From Platycnemis pennipes (Eukaryota; Arthropoda; Insecta; Odonata; Platycnemididae): a stretch of DNA of 64,000 bases. Shown piece by piece: positions 23,713 through 33,782 of the stretch (position 1 is the first letter of the stretch; each line of letters begins with the position of its first letter). The position numbers were made by a program, and so were the translations under genes. The notes beneath the pieces were generated by a model. It saw only the letters and a list, made by a program, of their open reading frames with translations. It did no database searches and was not told the origin of the DNA. The stretch spans positions 107,591,544 to 107,655,543 of the forward strand of contig OW121852.1 in NCBI GenBank assembly GCA_933228895.1, in the 5' to 3' direction.

Positions 23713-26229
23713 ATCTACAGCATTGATTTTTATCTCGCGGAAATACGCCACGCTGGTCAAAATCGATGAGAAAAAAGAACACACCAAGATTGTTTACGAT
23801 CCCTTGGACTCCTCACGACCCTAGACGGGGGTGGCACCCTTAACGCAGGTCCCCTTCGAACGAGAAAGAAATCGTTATCAGGAGACGGAGTGTTGTGAGA
23901 GGATTAAAAATAAATCCCCACCCTGTCGTGAAATCGATTCGGACAGCCACGCCAAGCAAAGGTAAAACCGGCGGGTCGATGAGAGGGAAAAACATATCAA
24001 CGAGGCGACCCCCAGGCTCGGTTGAGAACCGGAAGAAACCGCGAATTGAACGCAAAAAGGCGGGCATTCGTTCGCCCCAAAGCGTGTATCCACCTCGTTC
24101 CCACCTCGGCAAGCCTCCTTTGCGCAGAATTAATTCCGGACAGGCGCGAGGAGGGAGGCGGGACCAGCCCGCCTGCGTCCGCAGTCCACCAGAAGGGCAG
24201 TATCGAGCCGCGCGCTCGGAAATCTATTTTTACGGTGAATCACCCGACGAGTGCTCCTTCAAGAATCGCGCTTTCTGATTTCGACCTCGGTACGGCCACC
24301 ACGAGCACCCGTTACTTCGACCATTCCAACGTTCCAAATAGACAAGGCCAGCTGGCTAGTAAATGGGATCCGTTTGATCAAGCAATTATAGTAGAACGTG
24401 GAAATTGGCGAAATTTGTGAAAGGTCGTGATGAAAACATTGTAAGTGTTACGAGCTTGATAGAGGAACTAGGATCGGAATCACGTTGTAAATATGAAATT
24501 AATCTGTTTTGCATTGACCTTTAAAACATATTGTGACATAAAAAACCCGTAGGTAACGCTTGGTTCGAACAGAAAACCAAGATTATAGAGGTAGACTGTC
24601 ACGCGGATATTTTTTTAAATGTGTTCTTTACTGCGAAAATAGAATAAAATAATTGACAACATAGTAATCAGGCGGTTAGTTTCTTAAATTACATATATTT
24701 CACAACTGTTTTAACTTTCTTCAGGTACCACTGACCACTAGATTACTTTGAGAAGATGTAAACATGTCACAGAGGAAGAACCACATAATAAATTTCAATG
24801 CATTAAAAATTGCGGGTAGGTGCGAGTATTTTGATTGATTACGCATTACTATTTACCCTAGTACAGCACAAGAAAGGTCAACCGGTATTGCATATCTTAA
24901 GAGGTTCTCTTAATGGACAGCAAAAGCGTCAGACCTGAGGAACTACCTGCCTTTTCCTTCGGAAATCGGCGATATTGAGTCAAATCATACCTGATCGCAA
25001 AAAAACGTATTTACCACAAAAACCGGACGTATCAATACGAAGCCTACTCATGGAAAATAAAACATTTCAGCAAATAGCCTGGGCCGATTATGACCGACAG
25101 ATGGACAGTTTACTCGTGTTAACAAAAATAAGCGATAATAAGAGCAGGCAAGAGTTTCCTTAGTTTATGATCATTATGACAAGAATACTAACCTGAATTG
25201 ATTTTTTATGATCTTTTAAATACGATGTGCGTAAAAAAGGCATCTAATTTATGATCATTGCTTGAGGCAGTGAAAAATCAGGTAAATGAAACTTCCAAAA
25301 AGCACATGCCTCTTGAGATTTAATTCGCGGCATGCTCTAGCTCCAAACGGAAGCAGGAATATGAATATAAATAAATTATCGACCTGAAAATTATCGAATG
25401 ATCAATATCTGATAGTTGCTTCCACAGGGAAAAAATGTTTCGACCATAAACACCATCAGGAATAAGAGAACAAGCATGAATAGCCATGTAATCTAACGAT
25501 TCTAAAGCAAAGCAGCCATTACAAGGCCCCTGGATTTCAACCTTATGAAATGTTTAGATGCACAGACAAAATTTGACAACCTTTGATAAAATAAATCCTT
25601 GAATAATATTTATTTTCGTTCCATACATAAAGGCGCAGTTAATGGAAAACAATTCATCACGAAGTTTACTTGATTTTGGAAACCAAACAAAAAAAGGTGA
25701 AACTGTTATCCTCACCATGACGCTCTCGAATATCACACCATAGCAAAGTTTATGAATACTCGTGGATCAAATTTATAACGGTCCCCCATCCCCGAGCTCC
25801 GAGAATCACGGAATATCGGTGAAAAGAGGTCATTTCTCCGCTGAAAATTGCACTGATATGTTCATGTTATCGTGTTATATCTCCGTCATTTTTCTTTATG
25901 TCAAAAGAGAAAATATAAGAAATGAAAGGCCGAATCCTGAAGTCTAAAACTGTGTATCATTTTTCACGGTACGGGTTCAGTGCGTGGAGCAGTGATTTTT
26001 TTCACGGATACGAACTTTCGCTGACATTGAAAGAATCCTCTTCCAGCCTAGAACCAAGGCTACGACACTAGATTCACACCCGAACTTTCCAGTTAGGAAC
26101 CGAGCTCCTTTCACAGAGTTCTTTTATGCGATTTCTAAAGCCAATATTTTTGGAAATACATACTTGAATTTCCTAAAACCTTGTGCAATGGAGAGTATTC
26201 CCTCGACTGCCTGATTCCGTCAATTCATG
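23713..26229. other. Anonymous sequence with a GC-rich island at 23,890-24,330
   Basis: The island is CpG-rich and open in two + frames (127 codons at 23,895-24,278 and 132 codons at 24,022-24,420). Both are basic and low-complexity, with no domain I recognise. Two long overlapping frames in GC-rich DNA are expected by chance. The rest is AT-rich and unremarkable. Confidence 0.4.
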
Positions 26230-26484
26230 CGACACTTTCCATCATACACTACCCGAGTGGCGTATGCTCTAGGCATGTAACCTCTCTCTAGTTCAAAACG
26301 ACGAAATTCCTGTCCTGACGCACAAATCAGACGAACACGGAGAGCGACGCAGGGTTCCGGAAGAGAGAGGCTGTATCCCATACCTACGGCAGAGAGCTGC
26401 GGAGGAAATCGGGGGTTTGCCCGGCTGATAACACGGATCCCGCCAATGTTTAGCAATTTGTGCATTGTCCGACCCTCCGAAGCC

Positions 26485-26498
26485 GTTGCCATGGCGAC
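26485..26498. promoter_or_regulatory. Palindromic X-box (RFX-type site)
   Basis: GTTGCCATGGCGAC fits the RFX consensus RYYNYY-N(1-3)-RRNRAC in both halves, with a two-base spacer. RFX sites of this form drive ciliary genes in animals. A chance match is possible, but its place in a CpG-rich island adds weight. Confidence 0.5.
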
Positions 26499-26529
26499 GA
26501 ATTCCCGCTCATCACGCGGGAAATCTGCA

Positions 26530-26587
26530 GGGAGGCGACGGGAGGAGGGGGAGGGGGGGGGGATTTTGTGATGGGGGAAGGGAGGTA
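26530..26587 (+). other. Potential G-quadruplex tract
   Basis: At least five runs of three or more G occur within about 58 bases on the + strand, including a run of ten or more. This meets the usual quadruplex pattern. It lies beside the X-box. Confidence 0.6.
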
Positions 26588-26878
26588 GTTCGGAGCGAAT
26601 GCAAATCGAGTTAAGAAGACATTATTCGGAAGAACTCGATGGCGGAAATGGGAAAATGAAGCCTAAAACCGCCTCTGCCATTAGAGAGGGGGTGGCGTGT
26701 TTGTACCTCCGACGGATTGAGCAGCGGTTGCGAGAGGGACTTTGACCGTGGCTCGAAACCACGAATCCTCGTCATTCGCGTCATAATTTTGTCATTCAGC
26801 ACACAAGTCGGGATTGAAGAAAAAGGTCCAGATATTAGGCAATTCAATTTTTTTATTACTGATTTTGCAAATTTACAA

Positions 26879-28580
26879 ACAAAACGGCCATGGATAACGA
26901 TGGCCCAAATAAGATACCTCATAGTGGAAAGAAGAAAATATGAAAATCCAAGAAATGAAACTGAGGAGGCCCCATACAAGAAGTTGAGAAACCAGGTTAA
27001 TAGAGTGTGCAAGAAATCCAAGGAAGAATAGATAGAAAACTGCAGCGAAGCAATAAATAATAACATAATGAAAGGAAACGCAGAAATGGCTTATAAACTG
27101 GTGAAGAGACAATTCGGAGAAAGGAAAACAAGATCCCACAACATGACACAAATGGAAAGATACTCATTGAATAGGACATAGGGAAGAGATGAAAGCAATG
27201 CATTGAAGAGCTCTATCAAGCACCCAAACCACTGGAAGCTGACCTAACGGAAGAAGAAATCAGGGAGGATGAAGATGAATGGGATACTGAGAAGCGAATT
27301 TGACATAGCCGTGAAAGACCCAAGGAACAACAAGGCACCAGGAGGGGACAAAATAAATGGAGAAATCATCAAGGCGCTCGGGGTCAAAGCAAAAGATACC
27401 CTCTTTGGAATAATCAAAGATAGCTATGACAGTAGAGAACTACCCGAGGACTTCTAGAGGAGTGAAATGATCGCAATCCAAGACAAAGAAGACAAGGACA
27501 GAGAAATGCGAAGAACACAGAACATTTAGCCTGGTGTCACACACATCGAAAATACTTACTAGGATAATTAACAGAAGAATGGAAGGAAAGATCGAAGGGA
27601 ATCTTTCGGAAAATCAATTCGGATTCAGGAAAAACCGAGGAGCTAGGGAGGCAATATTCAGCTTAAGGATACTGGCCGAGAAAATGATACAAGTAAATAA
27701 GCCGTTATATGTGGCATTTGTGGACGTGGAAAAGGCCTTTGACAACGTCGAATGGAACAAGTTGTTCAAGATTCTGGAAGCAATTGGAATAGACTACAAG
27801 GATAGAAGAATAATCTTTAGCCTCTACAAGAACCAGGTCACCACAATGCGAATGAAAGACAGAAGGAAGATAGAAACCAAAATAAATAAAAGAGTCAGAC
27901 AAGGATGCAACCTCTCCCCAGCGTTGTTCAATATATGCCTGGAAGAAGCAATAAAAGACGCAGAGGAAATTGGCATCAAGGGCATCAAGGTGAATGGCGA
28001 AGAAATAAACATACTAAGGTTTGCTGATGACATCGCAGTTGTAGCAGGAAGTCGAGAGGACCTGCAAGCATCCCTGAACACCATTGACCAAGTACTTCAA
28101 GAATATAATAGAGCATCAACAAGATGAAAACTAAAATCCTAGTGTGCGGAAGAGTGAAGCTTAGGGCAAATATAACAATTCAGGAGTTAAATTGGAACAA
28201 GTGGAGAACTTCACCTACCTCGGCAGCACTATAACTTGGGATGGAAGAAGCTCGATGGACATCAAGCAAAGAATTGCACAAGCTAAGGAGGCGTTTATGA
28301 AGAAGAGACAACTACTGTGCTCAAAGAACCTACGGCTGCAAACAAGGAAGCACTTCATCAAAACATTCTTATGGAGCGTGGAACTCAATCTATCAGAGAC
28401 ATGGAACATCGGGAAAGCAGACCAACGAAGAACTGAAGCCTTCGAAACATGGTGCTGGAGGAGAATGTTGAAGATTAAATGAACAGATAAAGTGAGGAAC
28501 GAATAGGTGTACAGAAGAGCAGATGAAGAGTGGGCAATATGAAAACCCTAGGCAAAGAAGAACCAGATGGATTGGACATA
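26879..28580 (+). pseudogene. RTE-like reverse transcriptase, N-terminal and catalytic part
   Basis: Pieces of one polyprotein follow in order on the + strand. A linker (KKLRNQVNRVCKKSKEE) ends in a stop at about 27,030. The part before the palm follows (27,269-27,457; NNKAPGGDKINGEIIKALG). The reverse transcriptase core (27,534-28,127) has FGFRKNRGAREAI, FVDVEKAFDNVEW, RQGCNLSPALFNI and the catalytic RFADDIAVVA. A C-terminal part (28,192-28,482) has FTYLGSTIT, KHFIKTFLWSVE and EAFETWCWRRMLKIK. The FADD box is the metal-binding motif that copies RNA into DNA at the nicked target. At least four stops or frameshifts separate the pieces. Confidence 0.85.
28576..28580 (+). other. Target site duplication, left copy
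   Basis: ACATA immediately left of the 5' LTR, repeated at 33,778-33,782 right of the 3' LTR. Five bases is the normal size for Ty1/copia elements. Confidence 0.95.
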
Positions 28581-28757
28581 TGAAGCAAAGTAAATTTGTT
28601 AAATAATAATCGCGGATCAAATTAAAATAAATGTTTTGTTTTTCCATGGTTGTCATGGGGGAAATAGTTTGTTGATAACGAGGATTCGTGGCATAACGAT
28701 ATTGAACACGAAAGAGAATGGTTGTATCATTGATTTGAATAAAAACTTAATCCAACA
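28581..28757 (+). repeat. 5' LTR of copia element
   Basis: 177 bp, TGAAGCAAAG to TCCAACA, identical to the 3' LTR except at 28,689. Contains AATAAA at 28,626-28,631 and 28,738-28,743, the likely polyadenylation signals when acting as the 3' copy. No clear TATA box. Confidence 0.95.
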
Positions 28758-28760
28758 ATC

Positions 28761-28772
28761 TGGTAGCAGAGC
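28761..28772 (+). other. Primer-binding site, initiator tRNA-Met type
   Basis: TGGTAGCAGAGC lies three bases after the 5' LTR. It is complementary to the 3' end of the initiator tRNA-Met of insects (known from Drosophila), so this tRNA probably primes reverse transcription. Confidence 0.85.
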
Positions 28773-28830
28773 GTGGTTATAAGATACACGAGTGAAATTT
28801 CCAGGAGGTCAAGAAAAGTGACAAGGGAAA

Positions 28831-29310
28831 ATGTCAGACTTTGGAGTTTCAAGAATCGAGCCTCTAACAAACAAGAATTATGGACTTTGGAGCATGAGAT
28901 TGGTTGCAGTTCTTAAGGCGAAAGGATTGTATCAAGATATCATTTTCGGTGATGAACCAGAGAAGAATGGTGCTGATGCAGCGGCTGTGGCGAAGTGGGA
29001 AGCCTGGTCAAAGAAGAACGACGAGGTCAACATGCTGATCATTATGACACTTTCGGCGGAGCAGGCGTTAGCATGTCAAGGTATTTCCAATGCAAAAGAG
29101 TTGTGGCTTTTGTTAAAGAAACGTCATGACGGTGTTGAGAAACATAGAAAGACTCAGTTAATGATTGAATTGGCTAAATTAGAAAAATTAGAGAAAGAAA
29201 GCATTGACGGTTATTTAACTAGAGCTCAAACATTAGAGACTCAACTTAAGGAAATGGGTAATAATATTGAAGATTATGAATTAATTATGTACGTAATCGA
29301 GGGTCTATGA
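28831..29310 (+). pseudogene. copia gag, first (truncated) copy
   Basis: A 159-codon frame starts at the natural gag start (MSDFGVSRIEPLTNKNYGLWS), followed by the UBN2-type capsid region. From 28,890 it repeats at 29,635, with one difference seen in about 418 bases. It ends abruptly at 29,307, where the sequence jumps to protease text. The jump skips what corresponds to 30,053-30,446 (394 bases), losing the zinc knuckle, and it shifts the frame to a stop. This start is the only place where the first 21 gag residues exist. Confidence 0.85.
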
Positions 29311-29642
29311 CTCATCAAGAGGAGTTATTGATTAATAAGAGGAAAGACAATGTGGAGATCGTGACGGCTGAAGCAGGCAGAAAGATTCACGCTGAATTTC
29401 GAGGAGAAATTGAAGGAACCAGCTATCTTGACGATGGTGAGGTAGCATTAACTATAAAAGACGTACTTTATGTTCCAGATTTAAACAGCACCTTGATGTC
29501 AGTTCCAAGTCTGGTCAAGATGGGCAAGAAAATAGTTATTGATGAAGATGGATTTGGAATTTATGACAAGGAAACAGGAGAATTAGTTGCACAGGGGATC
29601 TTGGTAGCAGAGCGTGGTTTGGTGATGAGCAAGCGAGCATGA
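29307..29642 (+). pseudogene. copia protease-region fragment, duplicated
   Basis: 29,308-29,602 duplicates 30,447-30,741 with two differences that I see. It begins just after the protease active-site DSA triplet, so the catalytic aspartate is absent here. The frame ends in unrelated residues where the sequence switches to a copy of the primer-binding region. It is not expected to yield a working protein. Confidence 0.8.
29602..29619 (+). repeat. Internal second copy of the primer-binding-site region
   Basis: Eighteen bases identical to 28,761-28,778, including the 12 bases complementary to initiator tRNA-Met. They mark the join between the duplicated protease fragment and the second gag copy. 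The next 15 bases (29,620-29,634) are not found in the 5' leader. Confidence 0.85.
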
Positions 29643-32380
29643 GATTGGTTGCAGTTCTTAAGGCGAAAGGATTGTATCAAGATATCATTTTCGGTGATGA
29701 ACCAGAGAAGAATGGTGCTGATGCAGCGGCTGTGGCGAAGTGGGAAGCCTGGTCAAAGAAGAACGACGAGGTCAACATGCTGATCATTATGACACTTTCG
29801 GCGGAGCAGGCGTTAGCATGTCAAGGTATTTCCAATGCAAAAGAGTTGTGGCTTTTGTTAAAGAAACGTCATGACGGTGTTGAGAAACATAGAAAGACTC
29901 AGTTAATGATTGAATTGGCTAAATTAGAAAAATTAGAGAAAGAAAGCATTGACGGTTATTTAACTAGAGCTCAAACATTAGAGACTCAACTTAAGGAAAT
30001 GGGTAATAATATTGAAGATTATGAAATAATTATGTACGTAATCGAGGGTCTACCAAAGAGTTTCAGCGAAGTTGCAACAGCGATTTCTTCCAATCCAACG
30101 GTGGATTTCGAATTCATGAGAGGAGCACTTTTGCGATATGAGGAGAAAAACAAGAAATCAACCAATGAAGGAGAGGTCAAGGCTTTTAAGGCGAAGGTGC
30201 AGACTAAGAAAAAATGTTTCTGTTGTGGCAAAATTGGACATTTTGCTCGTGATTGCTGGCACAAGGACAAGGAGAATTCAATTGAGACTAAAGAAAATTC
30301 AAAGGATTTTTACAAGAATAAGAGCAAATTCAAGGGAATTTTCAAAGGAGGCAAGAATCAACATGCATTTGAAGTGAGGGAGCATCACAAGATAAATGCA
30401 GAAAATGGAGTCACTTGGATGCTTGATTCGGCGTGCACATCTCACATGACTCATCAAGAGGAGTTATTGATTAATAAGAGGAAAGACAATGTGGAGATCG
30501 TGACGGCTGAAGCAGGCAGAAAGATTCACGCTGAATTTCGAGGAGAAATTGAAGGAACCAGCTATCTTGACGATGGTGAGGTAGCATTAACTATAAAAGA
30601 CGTACTTTATGTTCCAGATTTAAACAGCAACTTGATGTCAGTTCCAAGTCTGGTCAAGATGGGCAAGAAAATAGTTATTGATGAAGATGGATTTGGAATT
30701 TATGACAAGAAAACAGGAGAATTAGTTGCACAGGGGATCTTTGAAGCAGATGCTTTTATGTTTCGAATGAGCACGGACAGCGATGAACGAGAGCTGAAGA
30801 AAGAAGTTTGCTTTAGCACAAGCGAAATAAATAGTAATTTATGGCACCAGAGGCTTGGTCACATTAACAATAATTATCTTTCTAGATTGGCGAAAGAGAA
30901 TCTTGTCAGAGGACTCGAAAATGTGTCGATCAAGGACGACAACTGCGAGGATTGCATTCAAGGGAAACTGACGAGAGCACCATTCAAAGAAGTCGAAATC
31001 GAAGGTGCACAGCAGATCTTGGAAAGACTGCACGCGGATTTGTGTGGTCCAATGCAACAAGAATCAATTGGAGGGAGTAGGTACATGCTGACTATTGTGG
31101 ACGAGTACAGCAGAAGATATTTCGTCGATTTTTTGAAGAGTAAAAGTGAAACTGCCGATAAACTGATCGAGTTTATTGAGAGAAAAGAGAACGAGACAGG
31201 ACAAAAGGTCAAGAATTTTCGCTCAGACAATGGTACGGAATTTATCAACGACACATTGCAAGAATATTTCAAGAAGAAAGGCATCAAGCACGAGAGAACG
31301 ACGATCTATTCTCCACAGAGCAACGGAATTGCTGAGAGAGCCAATCGAACGTTGGTGGAAATGGCTCGAACGTTACTCATTGCAGCTGGATTAACACTGA
31401 TGTTTTGGGCAGAAGCCGTGTGGACTGCGAGCTACTTGCATGATCTTTCACCTACGAAGAAGAGGGATCAAGTTCCACTTGAGATTTGGAAAAACAAGAA
31501 ACCATCGGTCAGACATCTCAGAGTTTTTGGCTGCAAGGTCTTCTACAGAAATGAAGATGTTCAAAAAAAGAAGCTTGACGTGAGATCAAAGGAAGCTGTG
31601 TTCGTGGGATACTCGAAGAACAGGAGAGCCTACCGAGTATTTGACTTGAGTGACAGGAAGATTCACGAGAGTCGAGACGTAAAGTTCATTGAAGAAAAAA
31701 TGGGTTTTCAGAAGAAGGAAGAAGACGTTGGTTATGACGAGACTAACTACGTTTTTATCCCAATTGAGAGGCAAGAGAATCGAGACGAACGACACGAGGA
31801 AGAAAACAATTCAGGAATTATCCATGACGTTGTTGAAGATTTTCAAGGACAATTCGACAGTGATGATGATTCATCTCATAAAAATCCGTTGGTAATTGTT
31901 CAAGCTGGAGAGAGAAGAAGAGGGAGAAAAAAAGGTGACACGAACGATGTCCTGAAACAGAGACACCAAGAAGAATTAAAAGGAATAGAAGATGAATTAA
32001 GACAACAAGGAGTAAGAAGGTCAACGAGAGAGAAGAAGGAGCCCGATTGCATTGTCAATATGGTGCAAGAAATCAATCCAAGGAACTACAAAGAAGCAAT
32101 CGAGTCCAAGGAGAAGATCAAATGGATTGAAGCAATGAACAAGGAATTGAAAAATATGAAAAATTATCAGACTTGGGAAATTGTTAACAAGCCAAAAGAG
32201 GTAAAATTAATTCAAAGCAAATGGGTTTTCAAGAAAAAGGGAACCAAAGATGCAGAAGTATACAAGGCAAGACTGGTAGCTGATGGTTCACGACAGCGAA
32301 TGGGAGTGGATTACAAAAGCTCTTACAGTCCAGAGATGAAGCAAGAGTCATTGAAGACACTGCAAAGTGGAGTTCATTGA
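29639..32380 (+). CDS. copia gag-pol polyprotein, 913 codons, cut in reverse transcriptase
   Basis: Domains in order: gag capsid region (1-180, starting at an internal Met because the natural start is in the first copy); zinc knuckle CX2CX4HX4C (Cys193 to Cys206); protease with active-site DSA (Asp263); pre-integrase zinc domain (His403 onward, H..H..C..C); integrase core with Asp467, Asp530 and Glu566, a DD35E spacing; chromodomain-like and linker region; and the start of the reverse transcriptase (KWVFKKK, KARLVADG). It stops at 32,380 just before the DVEAAYLNA motif, which continues in another frame. The proteins would package element RNA and insert its DNA copy. Intact up to the break. 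Confidence 0.9.
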   Translation: MRLVAVLKAKGLYQDIIFGDEPEKNGADAAAVAKWEAWSKKNDEVNMLIIMTLSAEQALACQGISNAKELWLLLKKRHDGVEKHRKTQLMIELAKLEKLEKESIDGYLTRAQTLETQLKEMGNNIEDYEIIMYVIEGLPKSFSEVATAISSNPTVDFEFMRGALLRYEEKNKKSTNEGEVKAFKAKVQTKKKCFCCGKIGHFARDCWHKDKENSIETKENSKDFYKNKSKFKGIFKGGKNQHAFEVREHHKINAENGVTWMLDSACTSHMTHQEELLINKRKDNVEIVTAEAGRKIHAEFRGEIEGTSYLDDGEVALTIKDVLYVPDLNSNLMSVPSLVKMGKKIVIDEDGFGIYDKKTGELVAQGIFEADAFMFRMSTDSDERELKKEVCFSTSEINSNLWHQRLGHINNNYLSRLAKENLVRGLENVSIKDDNCEDCIQGKLTRAPFKEVEIEGAQQILERLHADLCGPMQQESIGGSRYMLTIVDEYSRRYFVDFLKSKSETADKLIEFIERKENETGQKVKNFRSDNGTEFINDTLQEYFKKKGIKHERTTIYSPQSNGIAERANRTLVEMARTLLIAAGLTLMFWAEAVWTASYLHDLSPTKKRDQVPLEIWKNKKPSVRHLRVFGCKVFYRNEDVQKKKLDVRSKEAVFVGYSKNRRAYRVFDLSDRKIHESRDVKFIEEKMGFQKKEEDVGYDETNYVFIPIERQENRDERHEEENNSGIIHDVVEDFQGQFDSDDDSSHKNPLVIVQAGERRRGRKKGDTNDVLKQRHQEELKGIEDELRQQGVRRSTREKKEPDCIVNMVQEINPRNYKEAIESKEKIKWIEAMNKELKNMKNYQTWEIVNKPKEVKLIQSKWVFKKKGTKDAEVYKARLVADGSRQRMGVDYKSSYSPEMKQESLKTLQSGVH

Positions 32381-33575
32381 CGTCGAAGCAGCGTACTTGA
32401 ACGCAGAATTGGACAGGCATGTGTACATGAATCCACCAAAAGGAGTAAACATTGAAGAAGGGAAGATATTTAGACTAAAGAAGAGTTTATATGGACTTCC
32501 AGAAGCAGGAAGATGTTGGTTTAAGAAATTATCTGGAATTTTGAAGGAATTGGGATTGAAACCATGTAAAGCAGATCCATGTGTATTTGTCGAAGAGTCA
32601 AAGAAGGGATTTTTGGCAATTGGATGCTACGTGGATGACTGTATAATTGTTGGTGACAGTCAAAAGAAGATTGATCAACTGGTGGAAAAACTGAAAAAGC
32701 AATTGAAGATTAAGGTGTCAAAGGAGGATGAAGTGAAGTTCCTAGGAATAAAAATCAAAGAAGAAAAAGAAGGATTTATCATGGAACAATCAAGCTACAT
32801 CGAAGAAGTTATTGAGAGATTCGGAATGGAGAATTGCAATGGAGTGAAGACACCAGCAGCAAGTGGAGTCAAACTTGACGATTACGAAGATTCGGAGAAA
32901 GCAAACAAGGATTTGTACCAAGAAATACTTGGATGTATTGGATATTTGGTGAGAGGGACGAGGCCGGACTTGGCATACACCTACAGCAAACTATCGCAGT
33001 ACTCAAAAGATCCAAGGATGATTCATTACGAGGCGTTGAAGAGAGTTTTGAGATATTTGAAGGGGACCAAAGGGTATCGTTTGAAGATTGGCAGAGAAGT
33101 TGGAAGACTGGAGATTAGTTCAGATGCCAGTTGGTGTACCACTTTGGATTCGAAATCATTTGGCGGATATTCAGTGAAGATTGGAGACGCATTGATCAGT
33201 TGGAGAAGCGGAAAGCAGAAGATGGTAGCTTTATCAACTATGGAATCGGAGTTGGTGGCATTATGTGATGGAGTTTGTGAGGGCATCTGGTTGACAGAGT
33301 TGTTAGAAGAGCTGGGACAATTTGAAGTTGTTGAACGACCAATAAAAGTTCGAACTGACAGTCAATCAGCATTGAATTGGAATAACAATGAGAAGATCAA
33401 CAAAGAAAACAAGCACATCAGAAGAATGTATCATTTTGTCAAGGATGAAATCAAAAATGGTGAGGTGGTTATTCATCACGTGGGTTCAGCAGACTTGGAA
33501 ACTGATGTTTTGACCAAGGACGTCAGCGAAGCATTAATGAAGAAGCACATTCCAAACTTGAGTTTAATTATTTAA
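32367..33575 (+). CDS. copia reverse transcriptase and RNase H, detached by frameshift
   Basis: This 402-codon frame overlaps the end of the preceding one. It opens at a GTG codon and so is not a natural start; it is the displaced second half of pol. Reverse transcriptase motifs DVEAAYLNAEL, KSLYGLPEAGRCW and the catalytic CYVDD (Tyr88-Asp91) are present. They are followed by RNase H with SDASW, STMESE and RTDSQSA motifs. Compared with other copia elements a short stretch before DVEAAYL seems missing, so the lesion is probably a small deletion with frameshift. The stop at 33,573-33,575 is the natural pol end. Confidence 0.85.
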   Translation: MEFIDVEAAYLNAELDRHVYMNPPKGVNIEEGKIFRLKKSLYGLPEAGRCWFKKLSGILKELGLKPCKADPCVFVEESKKGFLAIGCYVDDCIIVGDSQKKIDQLVEKLKKQLKIKVSKEDEVKFLGIKIKEEKEGFIMEQSSYIEEVIERFGMENCNGVKTPAASGVKLDDYEDSEKANKDLYQEILGCIGYLVRGTRPDLAYTYSKLSQYSKDPRMIHYEALKRVLRYLKGTKGYRLKIGREVGRLEISSDASWCTTLDSKSFGGYSVKIGDALISWRSGKQKMVALSTMESELVALCDGVCEGIWLTELLEELGQFEVVERPIKVRTDSQSALNWNNNEKINKENKHIRRMYHFVKDEIKNGEVVIHHVGSADLETDVLTKDVSEALMKKHIPNLSLII

Positions 33576-33587
33576 AATTTGTCACGC

Positions 33588-33598
33588 GAAAGGAGGAA
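33588..33598 (+). other. Polypurine tract
   Basis: GAAAGGAGGAA ends two bases before the 3' LTR. It is the expected primer for plus-strand DNA synthesis. Confidence 0.85.
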
Positions 33599-33600
33599 TT

Positions 33601-33777
33601 TGAAGCAAAGTAAATTTGTTAAATAATAATCGCGGATCAAATTAAAATAAATGTTTTGTTTTTCCATGGTTGTCATGGGGGAAATAGTTTGTTGATAACG
33701 AGGATTCGAGGCATAACGATATTGAACACGAAAGAGAATGGTTGTATCATTGATTTGAATAAAAACTTAATCCAACA
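33601..33777 (+). repeat. 3' LTR of copia element
   Basis: 177 bp, same limits as the 5' LTR, with one substitution at 33,709. Followed directly by target duplication ACATA at 33,778-33,782. Confidence 0.95.
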
Positions 33778-33782
33778 ACATA

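Larger units (their letters stand above)
26230..26860. promoter_or_regulatory. CpG-rich island, possible promoter
   Basis: The stretch is GC- and CpG-rich in an AT-rich setting. It contains a palindromic X-box (26,485-26,498) and a G-rich run able to form a quadruplex (26,530-26,587). I see no flanking gene start that I can name; a minus-strand frame of 90 codons begins inside the X-box (26,492). Promoter activity is inferred. Confidence 0.35.
28581..33777 (+). mobile_element. Ty1/copia LTR retrotransposon, 5,197 bp
   Basis: Complete ends: 177-bp LTRs starting TG and ending CA, a 5-bp target duplication, a primer-binding site and a polypurine tract. Domain order gag, protease, integrase, reverse transcriptase, RNase H is that of Ty1/copia. 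The LTRs differ at one of 177 positions (28,689 T, 33,709 A), so insertion was recent. The coding part is nonetheless defective. A partial gag/protease copy precedes the main frame, and a small lesion breaks the reverse transcriptase near 32,360. It probably moved using proteins supplied by intact relatives. Confidence 0.95.

Noticed and set aside
23895..24420. Two overlapping + frames of 127 and 132 codons
   Set aside because: They overlap in different frames within a GC-rich island and have arginine- and proline-rich text without any domain. Such frames are expected by composition.
31586..31795. Minus-strand frames inside the copia element
   Set aside because: Shadows of the gag-pol frame on the opposite strand.
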